A stretch of DNA of 64,000 nucleotides from Litomosoides sigmodontis. Its lineage: Eukaryota; Nematoda; Chromadorea; Rhabditida; Onchocercidae. The position numbers and the translations under genes were made by a program. Below are positions 53,192-64,000 of this stretch, piece after piece. The DNA lies in contig OY718803.1 in the NCBI GenBank assembly GCA_963070105.1, positions 3,020,507-3,084,506 of the forward strand. The letters run 5' to 3'. Position 1 is the stretch's first letter; every line of letters begins with the position of its first letter. The notes beneath the pieces are model-generated. The model was not told where the DNA came from and ran no database searches. It worked only from the letters and a program-made list of their open reading frames with translations.

Positions 53192-55502
53192 ATGATTGGA
53201 GGAGTATGTCGATGTTTCCGTCGATTATCTTCATCCCCGTCGATGGCTACCGTAATGGCAATGAAGCAAGGAATCGGTGTTGCGGAGTATACACAACGTC
53301 GCTCGAATTTAATCACTAAATTACGACAAACTATCTCAGAAATCAAAAACAGACCACTGGTTGTGGTGTTACGGTCAGCTATACGTCAGTTCTATGCTCC
53401 AGATGTACCGTATCCATTCCACCAGTGTTCATATTTTCGATATTTTACTGGTTTAAATGAACCGGATGCTGTGCTTGTCATAATAGCCGGATCAGAAGGG
53501 AAATCAAAATCAGTCTTATATATTGAAGGTACTTGCCTATTATTTCGTCCAGTTGGTTTTTGTGTGATTACTTATTTAGGTTTACCCAACATTAAATAGA
53601 TATTGCACTCTTTTATCACACAGTTTAGCTATTCAGGCGTAATTAGTTTATTTTTGTTTACAGAACGTTCTGAAAAACAAGAATTATGGGAAGGTCCTCA
53701 GCTGAGTGCCAACGAAATTGCAAGCATCAGTGGTTTAGATGAAATCAAAGAACGAAATAAGCTAATTCATGATTTACAAGTGCTAATGTTAAACACATCT
53801 GGTTGCGTTGTTTCGTACGATACTACAACAATTAACGTATTAAGGGATGGTCTTCCTGAGGTAAATTAATTTTCCTGAGGTGGAAGATCCCAAACACATC
53901 CCAACAAACATATTCTTGCGTTCGTTGGGATCTGAGGTAATATTATTTCAGCATTCAGTATGACATGTTTCCTGATGATAGCTGGGTGCTAAACTTTCTT
54001 TAGTTTTTCAAATCACTTAAATAAGCTTCCAGTGGCAAATCTCAGGTCATTTCCAATAATCTAGTCGTTAGATATGTTGTTAGATATATCGGTAATAGGA
54101 AAAGTGAAGAAAACATTTGAAAATTTGAGGTTAAATTAGGAACTGAAAACTTTAGTTTAATTTTTTTCGTGTGAACAATGTTAAAGTCATGATTGGAAAG
54201 AATAGTGCAATTCCGTTGCTTTTACTAATAATTAATTAGTGAATAAAATGAAGGAGTTGAAATTGAAGGTACTGTCGGCGTGTAAAACGTTTGTGTCGGT
54301 ACGTGAACATATTGATGCTTTACGATGGATAAAATCATCAGCCGAGCAGCATTTAATGCGGCAGACATGTTTTATCGGCGCACAATCTATGAATGCAATG
54401 ATTGCAAAAAGTCGAGGAGTTAGCAATGAAAACGAAATCGTCGGACGATTAGAGCTAGAAGTTCGACGTCGTGGCGCTTCCGGACTTGCCTATCCACCAG
54501 TAGTAGCTGCTGGCAACCGTGCTAACATCATACATTACTTGGATGCTAATAAAGTTTCTTTTGCACTTGTAGCGAATTTCAATTTCTTGTATGTTGGGTC
54601 TTTTTAATGTGAAACTTAAAATTTAGGCTGTGAATGGTGGTGATACAATGCTTGTAGACGCTGGTTGTGATTACGAGGGCTATTCAAGCGATATCACACG
54701 GGTTTTTCCAGTTTCTGGTCATTTTAGTGCTCCACAAAGAGCAATCTATGATGCATTGAATGATGTGCATTCTCGTCTTCTAGAATATCTTAGACAAACT
54801 GAGTTGCTAAGATTAAACGAAATATACTTGGCAATGATTGAATATATTGCGGAAAATCTTTCTGAAGTAGGAATGTTTTCAAGCAATATAGGAAAGAGGG
54901 AATTGCTTTATGTAAGTTTGTTTTTTCTCAATATTTCTCAAAAAACGTAGATGTAATCAATAAATCAAGGAAAATTCGAGTCACCATCTCTTTATGCAAT
55001 ACGAATTAAAGCTATTATTCAATGAACTTTTAAGCTTTTTTTTCAGGAAGCAGATAGAATTTGTCCTCATCATGTGAGTCATTATCTCGGAATGGATGTG
55101 CATGATACTGCCTCTGTCGCTCGAAATATTCCCTTACAAGCGGGAGTCGCATTTACTGTAGAACCTGGTAAGATTGCTCTAGATTTGGCGAACAGGGTTC
55201 TTGGCGGTTCTAATATAGGAATACCATTATGTCAAAAATCAACCAAATAAAGGCCTTATTTATTTGTTTTTCGGTACATATTTTTAGGTATTTATATTCG
55301 GAATGACAATGAGAAAGTAAGGAAGGAGTTTCGTGGCATCGGTATGCGTATCGAAGATGATATTTTACTTGGATTAAATGGTGTAGTGGAAGTGCTTACC
55401 GAAGATGCTGTGAGAGATCCAGAAAGCATTGAACTGTTGACGATGACTGGATGCGCGGAAGAAAACAACGATCCTGGCATTTCGCAAAATCTGCCTCTGT
55501 GA
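53192..55502 (+). CDS. Xaa-Pro aminopeptidase 3 (XPNPEP3 / Icp55 type, mitochondrial)
   Basis: M24B metallopeptidase that removes N-terminal residues before proline or trims processed mitochondrial proteins. The N-terminus [16 protein letters not shown] is Arg/Ser-rich without acids, like a mitochondrial presequence. The aminopeptidase P N-domain includes [20 protein letters not shown] then [19 protein letters not shown]. The catalytic domain shows all five metal ligands: the two Asp in [16 protein letters not shown] (about 54655-54700), His in [13 protein letters not shown] (about 55070), Glu in VEPG (about 55160) and Glu in IEDD (about 55355). The substrate loop [17 protein letters not shown] precedes them. 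Stop TGA 55500-55502. Exons: 53192-53528, 53664-53860, about 54260-54552, about 54629-54912, about 55047-55167 and about 55288-55502. ATG 53192 follows a TTTTCAG acceptor at about 53140-53146. Active-site residues are intact. Confidence 0.92.
53885..53933. repeat. 9-bp inverted repeat in an XPNPEP3 intron
   Basis: AGATCCCAA (53885-53893) and TTGGGATCT (53925-53933) are exact reverse complements around a 31-base loop, just after the second exon. A minor feature that could be chance. Confidence 0.5.
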
Positions 55503-55997
55503 TTAGAATGGTAGATTTTAAAATGCATTCATGGTACTTATGATAAGAGTTATTATTTTTTCTCAATGTTATATCTTTGGATTACTGCTGTTTGAATGTG
55601 TGACCCTGTTATGGGAGAATTTATTATTGGTGCTGCTTGCTAACAATCATTTCGTTGAAATATATAGAATTTGCTTCTCTGAAACTGAAGCTGAAATTCT
55701 GGCGTTGCATGCATGCTGTTTCAAGTAGAAGCAAATTGAGCATTAGAATAAATTATTACCACAGAAAGAGGTGTTGAGAACAGTAAACTTTGTTAAAATA
55801 TTGATAGGTTAAAGCTAAATAATAATAAAACATACTGAAGCTTACTGGAAATTTTTTAAAAATTTCATTTGTATGAAAATTTGAATAAAATAAGTATTTT
55901 GGATATAATACGTGTTATGCACCAAATATGGCTATGAACTGTAAGCTGAAACTTCTTGCACTAAGGTAGTGAATTCAATCTAAACATAATTTAACTT
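55503..55997. other. convergent 3' intergenic region
   Basis: Gap between the XPNPEP3 and NETO-like stops. AT-rich, with AATAAA/AATAAT words on the plus strand (about 55749 and 55887). A plus-strand open frame at 55531-55728 has no protein signature. Confidence 0.65.
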
Positions 55998-58900
55998 TTA
56001 TAATAAGTCCGAGTGGAAAGTGTTCATTTCTGTGAGGGCTATATGGTTTTGTTGTTGTTCCCGTTGCTTTTGCTGCATATGATAATGATGACGGCAAGGA
56101 CTTTGATAAGGTCCCGGATAGAGATGATGAATGTCCAATGGTTGATCGAGATTCATTGAAGAACGTCTTGTTGGTTCCCAAATTACTGCATTTTTCCCAT
56201 TGCTCTCTGACAACGAGATTGATCCTACTGTTGTAAGTTCGAAACCTTGATGTTTCCGTTCTCTCATACGTCGCCTAATTTTTCGTTTCCACCAAATTGC
56301 CGATATAATGAGTAGTATGACGAAGAAGATTATTGAGCATGCTGATATGGCAATATGTTGAGAATAACCTAAGAATTGATCAATTACAAATATTGGTCAT
56401 TCGATTTAAATTGTTTTTATCATTCAGCATAAGGTAGAATTCTTAGAATATTATCATCTTCATCTCAATTTTCCTTCTAACTTTTTTTTAAGTTAAAAAT
56501 TTTTTGAGTTATTTTTACATAAATACGATCGTAGCTAATCAGTTCGCAGCAGCTACATAAAGCTTATTTTAGCATAATTTAACAATTAGTTATTTTTTTA
56601 TAATTTAGTTTTTAATTGTGTAACTACAAAAAATTCTAAATAATATTTTTTTTTCAAATTTTCTAAAATCATACCGCCTCGAGTATAAACGAGCTTAAAT
56701 ATCTAATATTAATTAAGTAATAGTAGTACAACTTACAATCTTCTTCATCAGTGTAATCATTTTCCGCACAATTGTGCACACCGTTGCAGATAAGCGATTT
56801 ATCGATGCATAATTGAGTTCGACTTGCGCACACATTCTGTCCATTATCGATGCATAATTCTCCACCTTTGCAAGCAAAACCCTGTAATATCCGAAAATTT
56901 TTGAATTTTTTAGGTAATTTCAGGTAAATTCGAAAGTTATAGTAATGAGAGATGTTTGAAGAAATTATTGTGGAATCAAAAAAATGATTAATTCATGAAG
57001 GAAAAAAACACTTAAATGATCAATTCGTTTGTCTAACGATTAGTTATAGACATTTCAAATGCGTTGCTTAGAAGTAAGAGGAAGCTTCAAAAAAGTGAAA
57101 TTTGCTACGCGAACAAATAATTTAATTTTTATAGTTCTCTTTCTCTTTCTCTCTCCATCTCGCTCTCTATCTCTCAATTCTAAATTACTCAATTATATCG
57201 CACACGCATGATTAACAGCTTTAAAACATCACATATTTCAATTATTCTACTTATGCCTATCATTTATAAAGTGTGACATCATTGAAGCGGACATTTACAG
57301 TGATAGATACTATTAGAGTAGAGCGCAAATGTATGTCAAATTTTTCTTATTATCAGCTAAAAAACATTGTTCTAAAGGAATCATTCACAATATGATCATA
57401 TAGTGAAGTGAAATTCCATAGCAATTAATTCTTTCACGTGAAGGATATTTTTTCCCGAAAAAAAATTAAATTACCGAACAAGCATTTCCGTCTGGTAAAA
57501 CATTCTCAACTTCAGTCCATATCAAACGGAAACCAATCGGTTTACCCTGTTTCTCATACTTTGCTAGCAGTGATGCACTTGGATGCTCGTTTGTTATAAA
57601 TCTAAAAATAATAACTATTACTTGACGATTTTAATTTAGTTCTTTCAATTCACAATGAATTCGCCGTTTATTAATTAACAAGAAAACTAATTAATTAATT
57701 AACAAAGGATGGTCATTTTCATCGTCAAGCGTTATCTATTTTTATTGAGCTCATCAAATGAAAATTGCATTGCAATAATTACTAATTCGAATAAAGTGAT
57801 AAGATGATAAAGTAGCACCGAACAATAAGACGATTCCCGGTGGACATATACGACTTCATGCCTTCTTCGGTGTAATAAAGCTGACTGCCACAAAATTTCA
57901 CTGCATCATAGCTTACATCATCCTTAGTGATAACGTTTGACGCTGAATCATGGCGATAACCATCTATTATGTACACTGATGCTTTATCACATTCCGCTAC
58001 AAATGCCATTATCAATTATTAATTAAATTATCAATTAATGACAAAACATTTGGCTTAACCACTTTTTCAGCAATTACACTATTAAAAGAAAAAAATTAAA
58101 ATATCAAACAAATATTTAATAATTAAGGCAAACATAACAAACCCATTGTTGGTGACAATTCTAGGTATTGTACACGTATGTAAATTTTTTTGCCAGGATC
58201 CACGCGTAACAACCAATTACAGGTAACATTTTTCGGATAAAATGATGGATAACCGGGACTTCGTATTTCACCCGTGAATACTTTTGCATTGCTATGACCA
58301 CCGCAATATCTCAGATATTTTAGATCATCATCGAAATAGTTACTAGCTGGTTCAAATATTGATTCTAAAAGTGAAAAATCGAAAATCATAAAATTCATTT
58401 GTATGCGATCACAAATGCAAATTTGTTTTGAAGAGGGAATTCCTCCTTCTTTCTTTTTTTTTCAAATCGATTTTTTTTTTAGCAAAAATTGATAATGTGA
58501 ATAGGTAGTGACTGTCCCTACCATCATTTATGATAAAGACAATCATCCATCAATAAGATGTAACTTTACTAATCACAGCCTTTTTGACTGATCGTAACTT
58601 ATTGATTGGTTGATTGCATGATAGGAATAACGAAATACTAAAAATGAGGAATCGTAAGTGGTAGAATTGACGAAGATTCTAATTTTTAATCCTTTTCATG
58701 CACTCTGACTTCATCGCTCTATGCTATCTTTACGCGTTTGGCGTGATATTACTGCAAAATGCGTGACTCATATTTACGGATCTTTTGCACTGAATACAGA
58801 TTACAATCTCTAATAAGTCAAAGATTGCTATAAAAATATAATACAAATTATCAACAAATGTTCGTCACACTACTGAACCATACATGCTACTTGCACGACA

Positions 58901-59636
58901 GACTCTCAAGAATTTCATTTCTCTCACTCTAATCATTTTTGCATTTCATCTAATTGCTTCCGCTTTCTCTCTCTCTTTCTTCCCTTTTGGTTTTAATTTT
59001 TTTAAGTTTACAATTTAAACAATAATTGTTAAAAGTTTTGTGATAATTGATGCTGCGAATTAACGGTGAAAAAGTAGAGAGTAGAAGAAGTACATTTACT
59101 GCTAACTTTTAAATCCGAGAATTAAAAGATAAAAGCAAACCTTCGGTTAGAAATTGATAACGTAGTCGGAAACCTGAGTACTCATTTGCGTGCGAAGAAT
59201 GAAAACGAATGTAAACGGAATTTTGCATGGTATGTAACGGTTCAGGAAGTTGATTGCCACAGTGGCGCTCACCAACATGTTCACGTCCTTGGCGATCCAC
59301 TACGATAACGATTAGATAATCATTAAGGCATTGATTGGAGTGCAGCGTACGGCCTTCTAGATGAAAGTGGGTAAATGTTAGATGGATTACCAGGTTTGCA
59401 GAGGCAGTTATATTAAAAAGGCAGTCTTGATTAGATGGATAGCTGAAGGGATAATTAGGAGATGTCAGATAACCGCTTGACACTCCCTTCCCATGAATTT
59501 CTTGTATTTCACATGGCTTTTGTAGTTGTAGTAGTAGTTGTTGTTGTCGCTGCTCCTGATGATGATGTTGTTGTTGTCGTTCTATTGACTCTGTGCTACC
59601 TATCATAAAAGCCAATAACAGGAGAGCAACATTCAT
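55998..59636 (-). CDS. NETO-like transmembrane protein: signal peptide, two CUB domains, LDLa, TM
   Basis: Cell-surface accessory protein. Signal peptide MNVALLLLAFMIGSTES is followed by a His/Gln-rich linker (ERQQQHHHQEQRQQQ). CUB1 begins CEIQEIHGKGVSSGYLTSPN and continues NYPFSYPSNQDCLFNI to NEYSGFRLRYQF (exon about 59141-59636). CUB2 spans two or three exons: RYCGGHSNAKVF, SPGYPSFYPKNVTCNWLLRV (about 58140-58364), then VKFCGSQLYYTEEG and a last strand GFRLIWTEV (about 57530). One LDL-receptor class A module (56741-56882) has ACKGGELC, ICNGVHNCAEN and DYTDEEDC. A transmembrane helix follows (ACSIIFFVILLIISAIWW, about 56300) with basic stop-transfer KRKIRRRMRERK and a cytoplasmic tail of about 90 residues ending FHSDLL. 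Two CUB + LDLa + TM is the architecture of NETO (C. elegans SOL-2), which accompany glutamate receptors; MIG-13 (one CUB) and LEV-10 (five CUB) fit less well. Ligand is inferred. Confidence 0.8.
57135..57177. repeat. CT-rich microsatellite
   Basis: TCTCTTTCTC-type repeat within an intron of the NETO-like gene. Confidence 0.9.
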
Positions 59637-60084
59637 TCATTTATTTATCCAACCCAATTCTTCAGCTTATCTATTTAGCAATTTATTTATCGCTTGATGA
59701 AATTGTTTTCTTAAATTTGAATGTATATTTTTATTTATTGCTGCTGCAAATATTAGCAAATAATGATTTAACGATATATCCTTACGAATAACAATAATCG
59801 TACAGTCATCAACATAGAAAATAAGCAGAATGCGAGGACAGTAGAAATAGTACGTCCTAATAAGCAACTACTAGTGTTTTATGATAATTATAAAATTTTC
59901 AGAGCAATATAACAGTTTCAACGAGCAATAACAGCATTGATATCTTCAAGAATGAATAAAATGATTTCAACGTTTCTTATAATACTTAACAATTGATGCC
60001 GTCTTATTTTTCGACTTATAAAAACAGTTCAAATAATTTGCTAAACTGACTGACTGTCTCGTAAATACCGGTAACAATAGGCTA
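59637..60084. other. intergenic region between NETO-like and UTP4 genes
   Basis: AT-rich, 448 bp. It should carry the NETO-like promoter and the UTP4 3' UTR. The open frame at 59667-59867 has no support. Confidence 0.65.
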
Positions 60085-63000
60085 TCAATTTAGGCCGTAG
60101 CGTTTAAGTCGAAAAGCGGTCTGGGAAGGTTCAGCAAGCACAATTGGAGTCGTGAAAAGCAATTTTCGGGCTGATAACCAACAGGCCTGGATGCATCGAT
60201 CCCTCCGCATCACGCACACTCCATCACCTCCTTTCGCTTTCTTCAGTGCACATGCTTCAGGTCCATATAGCAGCACTCGTTTCTGCAAATAAAATGTCAA
60301 AAGCGGGTAGAGCACAAATAGCATGCTCGGTTTATGAAGCAAAACGAAGAGTGCAAAAAGTGAATTAGAGAATGTACTGCATTACATCAAAGTCTTATCC
60401 CCCCACATGTCCCTGATCGGCCACATCATTTACTTCCTCAGAAAATACCCTCGGACTCTACCTCACTTTTCAAGACACTATGGATTATATTTCCTGAATT
60501 CTCGCCATTTCTCCTCCTAGGCATTCTCCTTTCTGCCCACCTTTAGTCTCAATTGAAGCTCATCACACCCCTTTAAGCCTAGAAGTAAAGGAAAGGCAAA
60601 ATCAAGGATGCATGCGAAAGTAATCGTGTTTTTGAATGGCGACCAATTCGCACACCATCTATTGATAAATTATTGGAGTTTGCAACGATGCCCCAGCCAT
60701 CTATTCAGCGGACAATTTGGTAAATGATAATGTATAATACTTATTGCTCACTAAATACAGAGCTATAATATTTCCCGTCGAAATTAAATTTTCGGAGGGA
60801 AGCCATCTACCAATTTCTAATCAAAAGACGGCAGGTTCCATTACTTCTTGGAATTTAAACGCCAAAACTTTTGAAAGGAGTTTTAAACAGCCAGAAAAGA
60901 AAATTTGCAAACTATGTATTCTTAATTCAATTCGAATGAAGGGAAGCTTGAAAATTATCTTGACTGTATTGTCTTTTTTTTTCATTCATACATGAATAGA
61001 TATAGATAAGTACTAAATGTATATCTCCTTTCTCTTCGCGTCCCTCAAAGCTTTTATTCTTAAAAGCAGACTTTTTCCTATATAAATATGATACTAGTGT
61101 ATGCACATTCCATCGTCTGAAAAATTCCATTAAATAAGCATGCTTACCCCATTGATGAGCGTAATAACCCGAAAACTGCCTCGCGAACCACTTACGACAA
61201 TACCATTTGAACTATTACAATCCATTTGTAGAACTAATTCATCTGATAACATACACAACGCTTCCGTTGAAATTACATTGCCACTGAGAATGTTTGTATC
61301 GGTATTATACTCGATAAGTGTACGCTTTTTATCAGCACATAGAATGTAGATCGAAGCAAAATTAATAAATTGAACATCGATGAAAACATTCGTACCGGGA
61401 ATTTCCAATTTTTGCAATGCCTGAAAAAAATCGATAATGCTCAAAAACCTTAAAGAAACACATATTGAGATTGAATGTGCTGCAATTTCCTTCACGAAAT
61501 TGATTACCTTCAGTTAATATAACCAAACGTAAACCGAATTTTCAGCGAACGAGAATAGAAGAGTAAGGGGATGAATGTATCAATAAATTTTAAATAATAA
61601 ATTGTGTCAATGTAGGAGGTAGTAAGAAAATCAGATAAAATAGTGAATTGTAAGTTTAAAGTATCTCTTAGATATTAAACATTTTCAATAAAAAAAAACA
61701 GCACAAAATAATGACTTTTTTACGGATTTCCAGTATAAAAAGTTCATTTCGTGCTGTAAGCAATACAAGTGACGTTTCAGTTATATTAGGGTGTAATCGA
61801 ACTACTTCACCAGCATTATCTGAAAAAAAATAATATCCATATAGAAAGCTCATACTATCCACATTCAGCTTATCTTTTTATTGCTACACAGTGAAACTTC
61901 ATAAATTTATTGTTGTTTACAAATTAATGAAAAAGTGCTGTCAAGAAAGTCCCATTGAGCTCTGTCTGGATTTGGTGTTGCAGAAAATCTATCAGGTATG
62001 ATTAGTAAAAAAGCAGCAAAGCACCTCTTTCGGCGATCACATCTGGATCATCTGATACAGAATCCCCAACCGATAAGCTAGATATCCTAAGACACCCGGA
62101 TGCAATAAATAAAGATGTTGATGTAAATAGCAATCCTGTTCCACAAATATCCATTCTCTTCAGGACAGATATACTCAGCTCTTTTGAAAAGTTGAAATCT
62201 AATTTGTACAGAGTCGTTGTATAAATTGTAGAAACTGCTAGCAAACTGCCTTCACGATTAAGTGCACTGGAAGAGGCCATAAAGTTAATTATTGAGACGA
62301 GAGAATGAGAAATGTATATCTACATTCATATAAATCATTTTATGAAAAGGATTTAAATGAAGACAAGCAAATCACATATTTATTTTTCCTAAATGAGAGA
62401 AGATAAAATCAACCCACCTTGATCGAATAAACTCTCCGCAATGTGACCGTAACTGAGCCAATTTGACAGGACCATTTGCTAAGCAATAAATTCCCTTCTT
62501 CGATGCTGCTGTGCTGGGCTCACCAGCTTTCCAAATAACGATGCGATTGTCGTATTGATATGAAAACAGGTTCGCATCTTCCGCAACATTACAAATTATC
62601 TAAAAAAGGTTTCATCGAGATAATTTATTTCCAATAAAACTCATACCAATTAAGAAGCATAATTCACTTGGTTCTAGTGGCTGATAATCATTACAACTAG
62701 CTGAATTACTGGAGAAACATTTAAACAAATAGCCCAAAAAACTTACGAAAAAGACATAAATTGATTGAAAACTTACATTTTTCAAAGCATCAAAATGTTT
62801 CAAGCGATTACTGATGCTAAAGTAGTAATCGGCGCCACCGGAATATAGAGCTGCCACATGTTCTGATGCAACCAAAGCTCGTACATCATTACCATGAATT
62901 GTTCTTCGATGTTCAATGCGGTATGCAGTGCGTTCCTGTAGTTGAAAAGTTGAAATGTACATATTTGAAAAAAAATAAAGGTTTTACCAATAAAGGTTGA

Positions 63001-64000
63001 AAAAGGCCATCTTCTTTCCATATGCGATTTCCTAATCAGCATTTTTGCTCAAAAAAGAATATTTTTCGTTTTTTCCCCTCAAAAACTCATTAACTTTATC
63101 GTTTTGAACCCCCCCTCTTCTTCAATAACGTGACAAATAAATACACCTGATTAAGGCCAAGTCGAGCAATTGTAGGATCTACACCAGCAACATACAGTGA
63201 TTCACCAGCCGCAGTTACTGATAAAATATCACTCTGGTGTGTTTGTAAGCACTAAAATATCACTCAGTTTTTCAAATAGCACGCTAAGTGTTTTTATTTT
63301 TTCTTCACTAAATTATTTGTTAAAAAAATAAAAAAGGTAAAATAAATGATATTACATGCGAAAACGCTCCATTTGATGCATTCCAAAATGTCAGACATCC
63401 TCGCGAGTCACCTGATACCAGTAAGTCGCCGCTGAAATCACAGTTTTCTTTTAAAATTCGTTATAAATGGAGATTAGATTTGTTTTTATTTCTGCTTTAG
63501 CACAATTTCACAGCAAACTAACACGGCAAAAAAAAGGATTTGTTCTTTGAAACATCGGAAAAATTATGCGATCAGCATTTACTAGGCTATCAAATGGTAT
63601 GCTAACAGGAAATTGCTGTAAACAAAAATGAAAGTTACATAAAGCATAAACACCAAACAACAGTTGGTTTCCGCTTTTCGATCCGAGGTAATTTCATTCT
63701 GTGCTCTATTCGTTGTTTGGATACACTTATAAGACTGATTTCATCCATTGTTCCAACAGCGATCATAATGCTATTGCATGCCAACGACATGATATGTGTG
63801 CCAAAGCCTAACAACAATAGTTCATCTTTTTTGTAAAATTTACTCAAAAATCATAATTTATTATGCTCAAATTCATTTAAACAAAATTGTTTTTAAATTT
63901 AAAAACCTCTATCAATCAAAAACAGTAAGAACGCTATCAAATTAAATCTTCCATTTTATTATTCGTTTCCTCTAGCTATATAAAAGTTTTTTTTCCAAAA
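60085..64000 (-). CDS. UTP4: UTP4 / Cirhin, SSU processome WD40 protein (partial: N-terminus beyond window)
   Basis: Nucleolar WD40 protein of the t-UTP/UtpA complex needed for pre-18S rRNA processing. Exons from the right edge: HIMSLACNSIMIAVGTMDEI and KPTVVWCLCF (about 63650-63808); GDLLVSGDSRGCLTFWNASN (about 63360-63433); LQTHQSDILSVTAAGESLYV (about 63150-63250); HRRTIHGNDVRALVASEHVA with LYSGGADYYFS (about 62775-62936); IICNVAEDANLFSYQYDNRI (about 62420-62600); ALNREGSLLAVSTIYTTTLY (about 62000-62270); NITETSLVLLTARNELFILE (about 61730-61820); YILCADKKRTLIEYNTDTNI (61148 to about 61420); and a last exon 60085-60282 with KRVLLYGPEACALKKAKGGD, CVMRRDR and RLKRYGLN. The order matches human UTP4, including the C-terminal LLYNP...RRR...KKKFG segment. 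The last junction is in phase (Gly|Lys). The first roughly 190 residues lie outside the window. Confidence 0.85.
60557..60727 (+). other. 57-codon open frame inside the last UTP4 intron, weak doublecortin-like piece
   Basis: On the strand opposite to UTP4, inside its 865-bp last intron, a frame reads KPRSKGKAKSRMHAKVIVFL then NGDQF, recalling the first strand of a doublecortin domain (VxxxNGD). The next part of such a domain (RTPSIDKLLEF) lies in the neighbouring frame, so it would be a frameshifted relict if real. The local sequence is less AT-rich than other introns. The match is short and may be chance. Confidence 0.15.

Noticed and set aside
55998..59636. LEV-10 or MIG-13 identity
   Set aside because: I count two CUB domains and one LDLa module. 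LEV-10 has more CUB domains and MIG-13 fewer, so NETO/SOL-2 architecture fits better.
60085..60282. LLYG-containing ORF first read as the tail of a LINE reverse transcriptase
   Set aside because: It starts after a good TTTGCAG acceptor, splices in phase to the preceding WD40 exon and matches the UTP4 C-terminus in order (LLYxP, RRxR, basic end).
61148..61860. Exons resembling UTP13/TBL3 WD repeats, suggesting a second gene
   Set aside because: WD similarity is generic here. The same exons align in order with the last UTP4 repeats and splice in phase to the UTP4 C-terminal exon, so one gene is simpler.

Overview
The window looks like a piece of an AT-rich nematode nuclear genome. Genes are split into many short exons with mostly small introns ending in TTTTCAG-like acceptors, several start codons sit just behind strong acceptor sequences that would suit spliced-leader trans-splicing, and the protein matches are metazoan. 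A spirurid/filarial worm is my best guess from composition and intron style; the species cannot be fixed from the sequence alone. All gene calls come from translating exons by eye and comparing them with remembered family members, so exon edges are approximate unless stated.

Layout from left to right. A Rab32/38-type small GTPase gene (minus, 138-1872) is divergent from a multi-membrane-span TSUP/TauE-SafE family transporter (plus, 3788-7724). A FOP/FGFR1OP-like LisH centrosomal protein follows (plus, 8768-10954). It converges on a very large gene (minus, about 11442-36351) encoding the bridge-like lipid transfer protein LPD-3/BLTP1 (KIAA1109, Tweek), about 25 kb long and nearly 40% of the window. 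Upstream on the same strand are a single-exon orphan ORF (36761-37117) and the mismatch-repair gene msh-6 (37385-45451). A 2 kb divergent gap leads to a plus-strand UBAP2/UBAP2L (Lingerer)-like gene with UBA and RGG segments (47496-51990). Next come a single-exon orphan ORF (minus, 52585-52962), a divergently placed mitochondrial-type Xaa-Pro aminopeptidase 3 (plus, 53192-55502), a NETO-like two-CUB/LDLa transmembrane protein (minus, 55998-59636), and the 3' part of UTP4/Cirhin, an SSU-processome WD40 protein that runs off the right edge (minus, 60085 to beyond 64000).

The genes do not form one pathway. They cover vesicle identity, transport, centrosome, lipid transfer, DNA repair, RNA-associated regulation, mitochondrial proteolysis, synaptic/receptor accessory function and ribosome biogenesis. 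I see no CRISPR array, no intact mobile element, and no tRNA or rRNA. Sequence not explained by these genes consists of microsatellites, a 42-bp tandem repeat, two perfect short hairpins in lpd-3 introns, a few orphan ORFs and an isolated exon-like fragment. I did not find a convincing new biological system; the orphan ORFs and hairpins are the best leads.
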